64,000 bases of DNA, taken from assembly GCA_949317995.1 (NCBI GenBank), contig OX439044.1, positions 45,526,166 through 45,590,165 of the forward strand, given 5' to 3'. Of this stretch, positions 59,201 to 64,000 are shown piece by piece. The notes beneath the pieces are model-generated. The model saw only the letters and a list, made by a program, of their open reading frames with translations, searched no databases and was not told where the DNA came from. The first letter of the stretch is position 1, and the number at the start of each line of letters is the position of its first letter. This DNA is from Acholoe squamosa (taxonomy: Eukaryota; Annelida; Polychaeta; Phyllodocida; Polynoidae). The translations under genes and the position numbers were made by a program.

Positions 59201-60169
59201 AGTACTATGGAGAGATGTGATTTCTCCTACAATGGGCTTCCTTTGTATAATGGACCTAAATTATATATCCATATCCATATAACATTGAGGGGTAGGGGAG
59301 TCTGCTGATATGTTAATGACGATATACTATTCAATAGTCAATGTGAAATAGCATCCCTGAAAATTAATGTCATTCAATATAACCTGTATCCTCAGCCACT
59401 TGGACTATTGTAATGGTATACATGTACTACAAATTTTGAATTGATTTGGAAATCACTCAAAACACTGTCAAGCAATACATGTATATTGTACCGCCCTATA
59501 GAAAAGACATGTGCAGTTAACACAGTTGGTAACCAGGCATACATTTGTTATGTTTCAGGAGGAGCTGGCTGTGGCCATGTTTGACTTTGCTCACAGTTTT
59601 TCCCAGCTCAAGCTGAATGACACAGAAATGGGATTGTTTACTGGTGTTGTCTTAGCAACTGCAGGTAAGGTCTATTGTTAGATTCTCTCTTAAAGCTTTG
59701 CTGCTATAGTATATGTGTATTCAGTAAATCATCTGTGAACTGTGAAGCCATTAGACATGATGTCACTCCTAGTCATGACTATCGTTTTTACATAAATCTT
59801 ACAGATTATGAATTCTTTATTACAAATATAGCTTTAATGAATCAAGACCTTAATACTTATCTGACTCCCTTTTCCACCTTTGTTTCTGTAGACCGGCAGG
59901 GCTTGACAAACGTTAAAGGTGTGGAGCTCATCCAGGATAAGCTAATCGAGGCGCTGAAGCTGCAGATCTCACGGAACCACTCAACGGAACCTCACATGTT
60001 CGCAAACATCCTCATGAAATTGCCTGAGCTACGTATGCTGGGCACCAAGCATGCCGACCAGCTGGCCTGGTACCGAGCCCACTGGGCGTCACTCCGGCTA
60101 CCGCCGCTGTTTGCGGAGATCTATGATGTCCCCAAGTCTGAAGAAGACTTCAATGCTGTAGCTTCATGA
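25520..60169 (+). CDS. E78: E78-type nuclear receptor (NR1E), whole gene, join of 8 exons
   Basis: Proposed join: 25520-25585, 52006-52124, 54812-54953, 58020-58228, 58628-58769, 59013-59176, 59559-59664, 59892-60169. Every junction is GT/AG and the frame stays open throughout. From the ATG at 25558 it encodes 395 residues. Seen: first finger cysteines 28, 31, 45, 48; P-box EGCKG; second finger 64, 70, 80, 83; a GRVPKR extension at about 101-106; helix-3 motif FAKRVPGF at 208-215 followed by the DDQ-type receptor signature; AF-2 core LFAEIY at 376-381. Family knowledge: E78 is a nuclear transcription factor, ecdysone-inducible in insects; receptors with this extension bind an AGGTCA half-site with an A/T-rich 5' flank. 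The DBD matches remembered insect E78 much better than E75 or Rev-erb, whose second fingers differ. Lys210 and Glu379 could form a coactivator charge clamp, so activation is plausible (inference). The ligand is unknown. The upstream limit of the gene is not established. Confidence 0.92.
26209..26378 (+). mobile_element. SINE-like element (copy 2), in E78 intron 1
   Basis: Same order as 10475-10709 with a single tail: CACTTAAATGGGTCTATTTC, GGTGCACATATGCGTGGGCA, CGCCATGAATATGACCTTGG, GGCGTTAAACATCTATTACT and (CACT)n. Very similar to copy 1 over the shared part. Confidence 0.75.
27071..27290 (+). repeat. tandem repeat, 82-bp unit, about 2.7 copies
   Basis: CGACATGTGACATGAGAGGT begins at 27101 and again at 27183, with a related start (TGACATGTGACATGGG) at 27265, giving an 82-bp period. 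Units 1 and 2 are practically identical over their length. Each unit contains several GACATG hexamers. Confidence 0.85.
27381..27508. mobile_element. family E element, diverged copy
   Basis: TAGTGGCGGATTTTTTTTTC on the left and TCCTGGATCCACCACTGCC on the right, 128 bp. Confidence 0.55.
28325..28665 (+). repeat. GATAAG/GGGTACC dispersed repeat, two copies in tandem
   Basis: Two related units of about 170 bp: AGATAAGGACTGATAACAGC ... ATGGGTACCAGGTGTTACGT ... ATTTTCTCATTGGTCAATAT at 28325-28490, then the same order at 28495-28665. Relatives: 25185-25300, 33030-33365, 35085-35245, 41845-42035 and 55230-55400. Confidence 0.6.
29273..29318 (+). repeat. (CCAC)n microsatellite
   Basis: A run of CCAC/CACC tetramers inside a wider C-rich stretch (29232-29320). 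Confidence 0.9.
30709..30790 (+). pseudogene. possible Ty3/Gypsy-type integrase relic
   Basis: The frame from 30709 reads [20 protein letters not shown]. The core (F)SKWxE after a V-x-x-x stretch resembles the second catalytic region of Ty3/Gypsy integrases, where V(I/T)DYFSKWVEA is usual. The catalytic aspartate is replaced (Tyr here) and the similarity fades within about 25 residues. No flanking reverse transcriptase, RNase H or LTR was seen. A chance resemblance is possible. Confidence 0.3.
32027..32230. mobile_element. foldback element with nested palindrome
   Basis: Outer arms 32027-32080 (GGGCTAACGGGCACCGAATT, CCTTGTATGATAGGATATCA) and 32180-32230 are inverted copies. A nested palindrome at about 32152-32203 repeats GGTAGGATATCAAAACGAGT. 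The left flank piece at 32087-32153 recurs directly at 32626-32692. Confidence 0.7.
32087..32692 (+). repeat. direct repeat pair, 67 bp, 539 bp apart
   Basis: TCCAGGTAGGGGCTATGGCA ... CAGTCCCTGTGG at 32087-32153 and TCCAGGTAGGCACTATGGCA ... CAGTCCCTGTGG at 32626-32692 are about 90% alike. The interval carries a SINE head, so one explanation is a local duplication split by insertion. Confidence 0.7.
32390..32470 (-). mobile_element. tRNA-like SINE head, second type
   Basis: The - strand reads TAGTGGAGTGGTCAGCAAGT (A-box) and, about 35 nt on, GCGTTCGTGTCC (B-box). No CCA or full cloverleaf; a tRNA-derived SINE remnant is likelier than a tRNA gene. Confidence 0.5.
32686..32760 (+). mobile_element. 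tRNA-like SINE head, third type
   Basis: CTGTGGCGCAATGCATAGGG (A-box), an anticodon-like stem TTGGTCTTCCAACC, and GGTATGGGTTCAACCCCTGC (B-box GGGTTCAACCCC). It resembles a tRNA over about 70 nt, but the acceptor stem does not close, so it is called a SINE head. Confidence 0.5.
32808..32871. repeat. nested palindrome, 29-bp arms
   Basis: GGAGTGCTGATATCATGGAT ATCAGCACT (32808-32836) is inverted with two mismatches at 32843-32871. Each arm is itself nearly palindromic around GATATCATGGATATC. Two-level cruciform potential. Confidence 0.8.
33030..33365. repeat. GATAAG/GGGTACC repeat, two copies head to head
   Basis: About 33030-33195 is the inverse form (TACATTATGTAATACCTGGT ACCCATCATGCTGG) and 33195-33365 the direct form (CAGATGGGTACCAGTTGG, TTTCATTGGCTGATAATCAA), giving a divergent pair. 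Confidence 0.6.
33366..33895 (-). mobile_element. TIR element, family B, about 530 bp
   Basis: Both ends carry TATAGGGA(A/G)CAGAGCCATT as inverted repeats (33366-33387 and about 33874-33895). Interior segments match the inverse of 5926-6370 (GATCCAAGATGGCCGTC; AAACTGTACAAAGAG). No coding capacity. Confidence 0.65.
33968..34220 (-). mobile_element. tRNA-derived SINE (copy 2)
   Basis: Inverse complement of 3527-3774: on the - strand it starts CGGCTTGGTATAGTGGACAG and contains CTCGTCTCCTGCCACAGCGG. It lies in a cluster of nested repeats in intron 1. Confidence 0.7.
34359..34593. mobile_element. TIR element, family C, diverged copy
   Basis: Starts TACCGTAGTATAAAGCCTTG and ends CGCCTTATGCGCGAGTTATT ACGGTA, the inverse terminal motif. 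Diverged from 13493-13789. Confidence 0.55.
35085..35245 (-). repeat. GATAAG/GGGTACC repeat, inverse variant
   Basis: Inverse complement of 41870-42010: CACTGATAAGAGCTGATAAG, CCCTGGAAGTGGGTGTTACC and AAGGTACCCATCATACCATG. Confidence 0.65.
35250..37680. other. intron stretch with no recognised gene
   Basis: A+T-rich sequence with poly(C) tracts (35846-35856, 36184-36192), a C-rich patch at 36600-36720 and a small CpG-rich spot at 36748-36800 (GAAGACGCCGCCGCCTCC). No exon or repeat family identified. Confidence 0.6.
37905..38145 (+). repeat. duplicated CCAAAATGG(C/T)...GAGACGATTGACT segment
   Basis: AAAATCCAAAATGGCGGGCA followed by GCGAGACGATTGACT (37905) recurs as AAAATCCAAAATGGTGAGAC GATTGACT near 38115. 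The first copy contains AAAATGGCGG, a YY1/Pho-type core. Confidence 0.5.
38300..41440. other. intron stretch with no recognised gene
   Basis: Contains open frames of 52, 145 and 98 codons on the + strand without recognisable domains, a C-rich stretch at 39415-39430 and a G-rich stretch at 40140-40195. Nothing else supported. Confidence 0.55.
41443..41599. mobile_element. CAGTGGCGGATNNAG element (family E), 157 bp
   Basis: Left end CAGTGGCGGATTTAGAGGGG; right end inverse of CAGTGGCGGATCCAGGATCT. hAT-type terminus; no clear 8-bp target duplication, so old. Related copy at 27381-27508; single ends at 34746 and 39720. Confidence 0.65.
41604..41661 (+). repeat. short tandem duplication
   Basis: GGTCATGTTGTCTTTTAGTT followed by AGATATGAAC occurs twice back to back, immediately after the element at 41443-41599. 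Confidence 0.8.
41845..42035 (+). repeat. GATAAG/GGGTACC repeat, variant with long spacer
   Basis: GGAGGCCTAGTGGAGCCGCC, CATACCATGATGGGTACCTT, GGTTAACACCCACTTCCAGG and TCTTATCAATTCTTATCAGT. The inverse of this variant is at 35085-35215 (AAGGTACCCATCATACCATG), about 85% alike. Confidence 0.65.
42060..44015. other. intron stretch with no recognised gene
   Basis: Low-complexity G- or C-rich patches near 42246, 43100, 43180 and 43540, with A+T-rich DNA between them. No coding or repeat family signal. Confidence 0.6.
44020..44250. mobile_element. CAGGGGCGGCGCAAC element (putative)
   Basis: Left CAGGGGCGGCGCAACC; right CGGATCCGCCGCTGGG. Weak terminal inversion; poly(G) near the left end. A single right-hand relic, CCGCCGCCCCTG, occurs near 30665-30676. 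Confidence 0.4.
45718..45990 (+). mobile_element. family D, copy lacking the right end
   Basis: Starts CAGGGGCGTAGGAAAGGGGG and follows 47284-47620 through GGGGGCCTGAGCCTAAAATC and TTACTTTTCTATATAAATTA, then diverges without the TTCCTACGCC end. Confidence 0.65.
47284..47620 (+). mobile_element. CAGGGGCGTAGGAA element (family D), full copy
   Basis: Starts CAGGGGCGTAGGAAAAGGGG and ends AGATTTGCTTCCTACGCCTC TG; the ends are inverted (GGCGTAGGAA). Length 337 bp. The CAGGGGCG terminus is typical of many hAT non-autonomous elements (family knowledge). The inner GGGGCCTGAGTATGTCTGGG and AAATGGGGGTCTGAGCCTAA are shared with copies at 45718 and 19515. Confidence 0.7.
47621..47781 (+). mobile_element. 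family D, short internally deleted copy in tandem
   Basis: Begins CAGGGGCGTAGGAAAAGGGG at the base after the first copy ends, and ends TTGCTTCCTACGCACCTG. Only 161 bp. The two copies abut head to tail. Confidence 0.7.
48085..48250. promoter_or_regulatory. CpG-rich patch in intron 1, possible alternative promoter
   Basis: The stretch from ATGGCGGACTTG to TCGAGGAGGGGGATGCGGGC contains many CpG dinucleotides (GACGACGACGGG, GGTGCGCGACGTGCAGTGCG) inside a CpG-poor intron, 3.8 kb before the zinc-finger exon. Nuclear-receptor genes often use internal promoters (family knowledge). No TATA box or clear first exon was seen. Confidence 0.2.
48410..52005. other. intron stretch before the zinc-finger exon, no recognised gene
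   Basis: A+T-rich sequence, C-rich patches near 48620, 49610 and 50690. No terminal-inverted-repeat element found here, unlike 44-48 kb. The last 40 nt give the branch/pyrimidine tract of the 52006 acceptor. Confidence 0.6.
52006..52124 (+). CDS. E78: E78 exon: first zinc finger of the DNA-binding domain
   Basis: 119 nt, entered in phase 1 after TTCCCACAG and left in phase 0 at AAG|GTATGT. It encodes about 17 linker residues and then the first C4 zinc finger, with cysteines in CKVC and CEGC and the intervening [11 protein letters not shown] typical of NR1 receptors. The P-box residues Glu-Gly-Cys-Lys-Gly, which read the AGGTCA half-site, straddle the exon end. The break directly before GFFRR is a classic receptor intron position. 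A second in-frame Met, MADSN, at 52020 could be the start of a shorter 381-residue isoform if the upstream exon is not used. Confidence 0.95.
52125..54811 (+). other. E78: E78 intron 2, 2,687 bp
   Basis: Phase 0 intron between the two zinc fingers. It holds a long (CT)n run (53161-53256), pyrimidine-rich stretches at about 52720-53060 that look like CCCC-rich low complexity, and poly(C)/poly(G) tracts at 53092-53102 and 53580-53650. No coding signal was seen. Confidence 0.9.
53161..53256 (+). repeat. E78: (CT)n microsatellite in E78 intron 2
   Basis: About 26 uninterrupted CT units, followed by interrupted copies (CTCGTTCTCT, CTAGTTCTCT) to 53256. Pyrimidine-rich on the sense strand. Confidence 0.95.
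54812..54953 (+). CDS. E78: E78 exon: second zinc finger
   Basis: 142 nt, entered in phase 0 after TGTCTTTTCAG and left in phase 1 at GACT|GTAAGT. It encodes [15 protein letters not shown] and the rest of the second C4 finger, ending CLAVGMSRD. The cysteine spacing is complete (RC, GKC, RCQYC). The stretch [18 protein letters not shown] is the diagnostic part: insect E78 has nearly the same residues, whereas E75 and Rev-erb differ. The D-box lies between the first two cysteines and supports monomeric or weakly dimeric binding in relatives (family knowledge). Confidence 0.96.
55230..55400 (+). repeat. GATAAG/GGGTACC repeat in E78 intron 3
   Basis: ACCAGTGATAAGAATTATTC, AATGGGTACCAGTTGTGCCT and TTATTCCGTTGTTTAATAAT keep the order of the family. 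Diverged. Confidence 0.5.
55526..56515 (+). repeat. direct repeat pair (about 80 bp) in E78 intron 3
   Basis: TTACTTTGTGGCGTCGCCCC ATAGTAAATAG and GATGACGGCTCGACTGGGTG occur at 55526-55612 and 56432-56515 with only a few differences, 906 bp apart. Confidence 0.8.
56801..57027. mobile_element. TIR element, family A (copy 2), in E78 intron 3
   Basis: Carries the same ends as 4977-5199 (AACCTTGAGCCGTCCACATA, CCTTGAGACGTCCA, and on the right GGACGTCCCAAGGTATGTGA). Interior A+T-rich and diverged. Total length 227 bp against 223 bp for copy 1, so the family has a fixed short length, as MITEs do. Confidence 0.7.
58020..58228 (+). CDS. E78: E78 exon: GRVPKR extension, hinge and LBD helix 1
   Basis: 209 nt, entered in phase 1 after TTTTTTAG and left in phase 0 at CTCTG|GTTAGT. 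The split serine codon is followed by [16 protein letters not shown], the T/A-box extension which in E75, Rev-erb and ROR contacts the A/T-rich bases 5' of the half-site. A short charged hinge rich in Gln, Glu and Thr follows. Then [20 protein letters not shown] begins the ligand-binding domain (helix 1). The open frame continues 32 nt past the donor to a TAA at 58268-58270, but the spliced frame continues correctly into 58628. Confidence 0.93.
58628..58769 (+). CDS. E78: E78 exon: LBD helices up to helix 3
   Basis: 142 nt, entered in phase 0 after TTACTGTACAG and left in phase 1 at CCAG|GTGGGT. It begins [20 protein letters not shown] and ends [13 protein letters not shown], the end of helix 3, whose lysine (residue 210 from the upstream Met) is the usual charge-clamp lysine for coactivator LxxLL motifs. 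The intron falls inside the glycine of the universal PGF motif. Confidence 0.95.
59013..59176 (+). CDS. E78: E78 exon: LBD signature, helices 4-6
   Basis: 164 nt, entered in phase 1 after TTTGACAG and left in phase 0 at TTCACA|GTAAGA. It encodes [20 protein letters not shown], the canonical nuclear-receptor LBD signature, then [20 protein letters not shown] and [15 protein letters not shown], corresponding to helix 5, the beta-turn and helix 6. These residues line the ligand pocket in relatives. Nothing here identifies a ligand. Confidence 0.96.
59559..59664 (+). CDS. E78: E78 exon: LBD helices 7-8
   Basis: 106 nt, entered in phase 0 after TATGTTTCAG and left in phase 1 at GCAG|GTAAGG. It encodes [20 protein letters not shown] and then [15 protein letters not shown], i.e. 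helix 7 and helix 8. The motif LNDTEMGLF corresponds to the conserved L.(D/T)(D/E)xEhhLF region of NR1 receptors. Confidence 0.95.
59892..60169 (+). CDS. E78: E78 last coding exon: LBD helices 9-12 and stop
   Basis: Entered in phase 1 after TTTGTTTCTGTAG; coding through the TGA at 60167-60169. The split Asp is followed by [20 protein letters not shown], helix 9, then the helix 10/11 region with [20 protein letters not shown], and [26 protein letters not shown] fits the AF-2 consensus (hydrophobic, hydrophobic, x, Glu, hydrophobic, hydrophobic). Rev-erb and much of E75 lack this helix, so its presence suggests the receptor can recruit coactivators. The tail after AF-2 is only 14 residues. Confidence 0.96.
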
Positions 60170-63100
60170 TGTCGGACAGAACCATGGTCATTCAGGATTT
60201 ATAATAGTATTAATGGTTCCCGTGTTTCAAATGTTATTGTCTGATGTGTACACCGTGTTGCCCATCGCCCGTAAAAAACTTAGGTAATTTTAGCGACTGC
60301 GGCTGAACATTGGTTGTTGAGAAGAAAGTCACGAGCAGTCGCTGTGGTGCTCACCAAAGTCAGCCACATGAGACTTGTGTATTGTTTACGGTTTATTTGA
60401 AGTGAGTGTCGTTCACATATGAACTAAGTGTACCGTTAGTTCATTATGATGTAGATTTTTTTTATCACTTTGTTTTCTTTTGTCCAAGAGAAAACGGCAT
60501 ATATATGATGATACCAAGAGTGTGCTTAGGTTTTGCTACCTCCAGAAGTTTTTGCTTCGGGATGGCTTTTCTTTGATGACCATGCTGTCAAGAAAAGATG
60601 CACCAGCGTCAATTTAAATATGGAATATTATGAAACAGCATTTTGGATCTATTTTTGGATGGCAAGTAGCTTTTCACTTGTTGCCCCCACATTGTACAAT
60701 AAGTATTACCAGGTTCACTACAATGAGTGCTTAACGTGTAAACTGACCGGTTTCATATTCATCTGAAATCTTGACGGTGATTTACATCATTTATACATAT
60801 TTCTGCATATTTTTCATTTGCAATGGATATTTGGAGTGATATTTTATTATACCAGTGTGTTGCCAAAGTTTTGAAGAAGAAGAAGAGAAAAGGTTCGTGG
60901 TAAACTTTGGTATATATTGCAACAAATTACCAGGTGTGCTTATTGAAATTATTCACTTACGTTCATTCCTATTACTAAAATTAGCACTCTGCAGAATGTA
61001 ACTAAGGAAGAGGATTGCTTCAGAGGTCTTAGTTTGGTACGATTTTGCAGAGAACCTGATTGTAGGGTATTTACGACAGTTGGCTGAAATGCTACATTTG
61101 TATATTGGGGAATTGTGAGGATGAAAATATAGATTTATATTAATCGTTGTAATTGTCGTGAGCAATTATACAATTATAAAACTGGTATGCCACTCTGGTT
61201 TGTGTGCAGTGAACAAAGCATTCGTTAGGGGAAAGTGCCGTCACCAGCAACCTCAACCAAGCAAAGTTTAGCCTTAATTATTTGGATGAATATAGAATAT
61301 GCTAATTCTGCATATGGTTTGTGGCTAGGTTTGGAAATTAATTTCATCTGAGGATTTATAATAACAATATCAGTAGAAACAAATCGTCTAAGGTAGTTTC
61401 TATCTTATAGTCAAATAACACCAATATTTCAAATTTGAATCTAAGGTTATAACTTTGACTAGGGTGGTGCTGAAGACATTTCTATGATCAGAATGAATGC
61501 TTAGTTACATATGCACCAACATATGTCACTGTTATATGTCAGGACCTGTGGTTAGGTGTTCATGTGTGGTATATTTAGTAGAGGTTAAGGTCGTAGTAAT
61601 GTAAAAAGAAATATTTCTGTTCTTGTTGAACAGATTTTAAAGGTTCAAAAGTCTAAATTTCAGGGTAATTCGGTGCACGAGGCTCTTCTCTGCACATTCT
61701 TATATACATATACACACGAGGAAGCATTCCTAGTATTAGTACATTGATAAATTTACCTATCTAAGTCAGTAATTCTTTTTCGTGCCTACTATGCATTTGA
61801 CATATATATGGAATATATTTGTGCACATCCATTGTATAGAGTCAGCGCATGACGAAAAGAAAACTTGAAAATATATCTACAAAAGAATGAAAAAGATGCA
61901 AAAGCAAAACATAGAATATACATGATAAATATAACAGTGTATTGACGATTACATTTTGGATGAACTCTTGGGTCTTCCGATGATTATGATGACCAACCTT
62001 AGTCTTGAATGAATATCCTCAGATAAGTTTTCCACGAATGCAATTTACATACTTATATTTGGATCTCTCAGGACCAGGGGGCTAACCAACTACAGATCAC
62101 CAATGGCAAACTGACATGCATCTGGACATTACAGCCTCTTGAACTTGAAGGGAAAATCAACAATTCCAACCTTTTGGAGAGATGTATAATCAATAAGAGG
62201 AGATTGAAACTGCTGCCAACCGAATGTATGAGAAATATCAGAGCAATAACACTTGTCAGCAGACAAGAGTGTGTATATTTTAAGCATACCCCGCTGCTTT
62301 TGTTAGCTGGGATTGCCTTCTCTTTTCACATTTCCTTTCCCTTTTTTTCTTGTTTTAATTAGTAGAGACTTGTGTGGTAGGAGTCGTAATAGACATCCTA
62401 TCCATAGTGTGCCCTTTACTCAATATAAGGCGCCACTTTCTCAGGGTAACAATATACTACATCCAAGCGAAGTAGTCGCCGTCAACTATGGAAATGGTTT
62501 ACATGAAACCGTTTTCAATCATATTTACAAGTGTATATTCAAACAAAAGAATGTGTAACGAATGGTATAAGCCTAAGGTGTTAACCATATCTTCAATCCA
62601 TATTTCAAAATACGTGTAGTGTATCAATACCAATGATATAACTTCATGGTTATGATAGTATTTTTCTGGTGAGCCAAGGGCTACAACAACCTTTAAAGTG
62701 TCACGTTATTGATTAAACAATGGTGGCTTGCTAAAAAAACGCATGTCTTTTATACCCGCTGAAAATTGTACATAAGAGGGATGTAAGTTTATTTGTGAAT
62801 GACCATTCTACCTACATGCTATCTCGCTGTAGGTAAGGAAAAGTGAATGCTGACGAGCAAGAGCTCATATTTTCGCTAGGATATCGATACAGATTTTAAT
62901 GGTGATGTAAAAATGAATGATGATATAAAAGAATGGTATCAATTATAATCTTTGGCACATATGCCGCATCCAATCTTTGTACGGGTAAGTGTGTACCAGA
63001 ATGAATCATGTTACAGTCATGTCAAAGCGGTCGCGGTTTGAATCATGTGTTTTTGTTCATGTCATTGTAAATGGTTCCCATGGTTGTTCAGGAGACTGCC

Positions 63101-64000
63101 TGCCCTAGGTGGTGTGAACAACCACCTTGCTATGGTAATATAACGACATGATCTGCCTCATTCCTCATCTACCTCAGTGATGTGTCACCATAGTGTGGCA
63201 ATCTGCTTAAGGATGGCACCGTGATCGGGGCTAAGGGTTGGGTTGGGTTCAGACAGACAGAATCCTTTTTCAGGGATATGTTTATCACTTTATAATATGA
63301 TGGTCGTATTCCTGATAAATAAGATGGTATACGCTTGTGTAATTTTCTCATGAAAAGTCAAGGCTTTACCTGCTCGATATGTCTATGTTTATTTGGGAGG
63401 GAAAATACTTTTATCTATGTCAAATCAAAATATCCCCTGGAGCAAGTGATTTCTATTTCCCCCGTTTCGGGTATAGCATAATTGTAATCTTATACACAAC
63501 TAGGCCTGTAATATGAGCACTCCCCCTATCGATATATTAAAACCAATGTTTATGTCCTCAAAGGTTTGGTGTGGAACTAGGACCGATGTATTTGTCAGAA
63601 TCTACTGATTTGTCATTTGGAATCAAATGCGAAGATGACACCATAATTCTCATTAGACAGCTTAAATTAGGGAGACGGGAACGTGTTCAGTTCTCTATGT
63701 CGTGAAGCTCTTATCTATAGAATCAATGATGCTCTGTCGGGTCTTTTCATTGAGAGTGGGTTGTATACCTGTTTCTTCTGCATAATTAACCAGAGAAATA
63801 CAAAACCACTGGAGTGATATCTCCGTCCACAATTTTAAATATAGTTCGTTTTCCATCAAGCCTATGCCCAACTAATTAAATGCAAGTTGCAGTATTATTC
63901 TATCCAACAGAGCATTTTACAACAAGGAGAACTCAACACTAATAGGCCTCCTTTTCTAAATGAATATTGACTGTATGAGACACAAAGTAATGTGGTCAGA
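60170..64000 (+). other. E78: E78 3' UTR and/or 3' flank
   Basis: No open frame here is convincing. There is no AATAAA on the + strand in the whole 3.8 kb by eye; ATTAAA occurs at 62712-62717 and 63536-63541, and a TATAAA variant lies near 61177. The stretch is A+T-rich, contains no run of eight or more C or G, and no copy of the repeat families that crowd the rest of the window. This is compatible with a long 3' UTR, but the transcript end cannot be fixed. Confidence 0.55.

Larger units (their letters stand above)
58229..59891 (+). other. E78: E78 introns 4-7 (399, 243, 382 and 227 bp)
   Basis: Introns 58229-58627 (phase 0), 58770-59012 (phase 1), 59177-59558 (phase 0) and 59665-59891 (phase 1). 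They are short, A+T-rich and have no recognisable repeats, in contrast to the long 5' introns. The interval also contains three exons, annotated separately. Confidence 0.9.

Noticed and set aside
52006..60169. Identity as E75 or Rev-erb (NR1D) instead of E78
   Set aside because: The second finger ([13 protein letters not shown]) and presence of AF-2 fit E78; E75 and Rev-erb differ in that finger and lack a typical AF-2.

Overview
This is a eukaryotic, intron-rich and repeat-rich genomic window, roughly 60% A+T by eye. It holds one recognisable protein-coding gene, on the + strand: an E78-type nuclear receptor (subfamily NR1E, ortholog of insect Eip78C). Seven exons with consensus GT/AG junctions join in one frame from the first zinc finger (52006) to a TGA at 60169. 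An eighth, upstream exon of 66 nt (25520-25585) is proposed here because its ends are good splice sites and it splices in frame onto the zinc-finger exon. From the in-frame ATG in that exon the protein is 395 residues. It has a complete two-finger DNA-binding domain, the GRxPKR-type C-terminal extension shared with E75/Rev-erb, a full ligand-binding domain and an AF-2 helix.

The organism is an animal. The receptor type, the long introns, and short SINEs ending in an ATGGCGTTAAA...(ACTC)n tail suggest a marine invertebrate, most likely a lophotrochozoan such as a mollusc or brachiopod. The sequence alone does not settle the phylum.

Layout. 1-25519: 5' flank or upstream intron with no supported coding exon, dense in non-autonomous DNA transposons, tRNA-derived SINEs, tandem duplications, microsatellites and poly(G)/poly(C) tracts, and with six perfect TGACGTCA palindromes before 18 kb. 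25520-25585: proposed A/B-domain exon. 25586-52005: a 26.4 kb intron full of the same repeats, including a nested cluster at 32-34.6 kb and a run of CAGGGGCG-ended elements at 44-48 kb. 52006-54953: two DNA-binding-domain exons. 54954-58019: a repeat-bearing intron. 58020-60169: a compact cluster of five exons coding the hinge and ligand-binding domain, with introns of 227-399 bp. 60170-64000: 3' UTR and/or flank, A+T-rich and free of the G/C homopolymers seen elsewhere.

No rRNA, true tRNA gene, CRISPR array or prokaryotic operon was seen. I found no convincing new multi-gene system. The most useful leads are the unannotated 66-nt symmetric exon, a long palindromic element carrying two inverted E75/Rev-erb/ROR-type half-sites upstream of the receptor gene, and a 448-bp element packed with about 24 copies of CCGAT.
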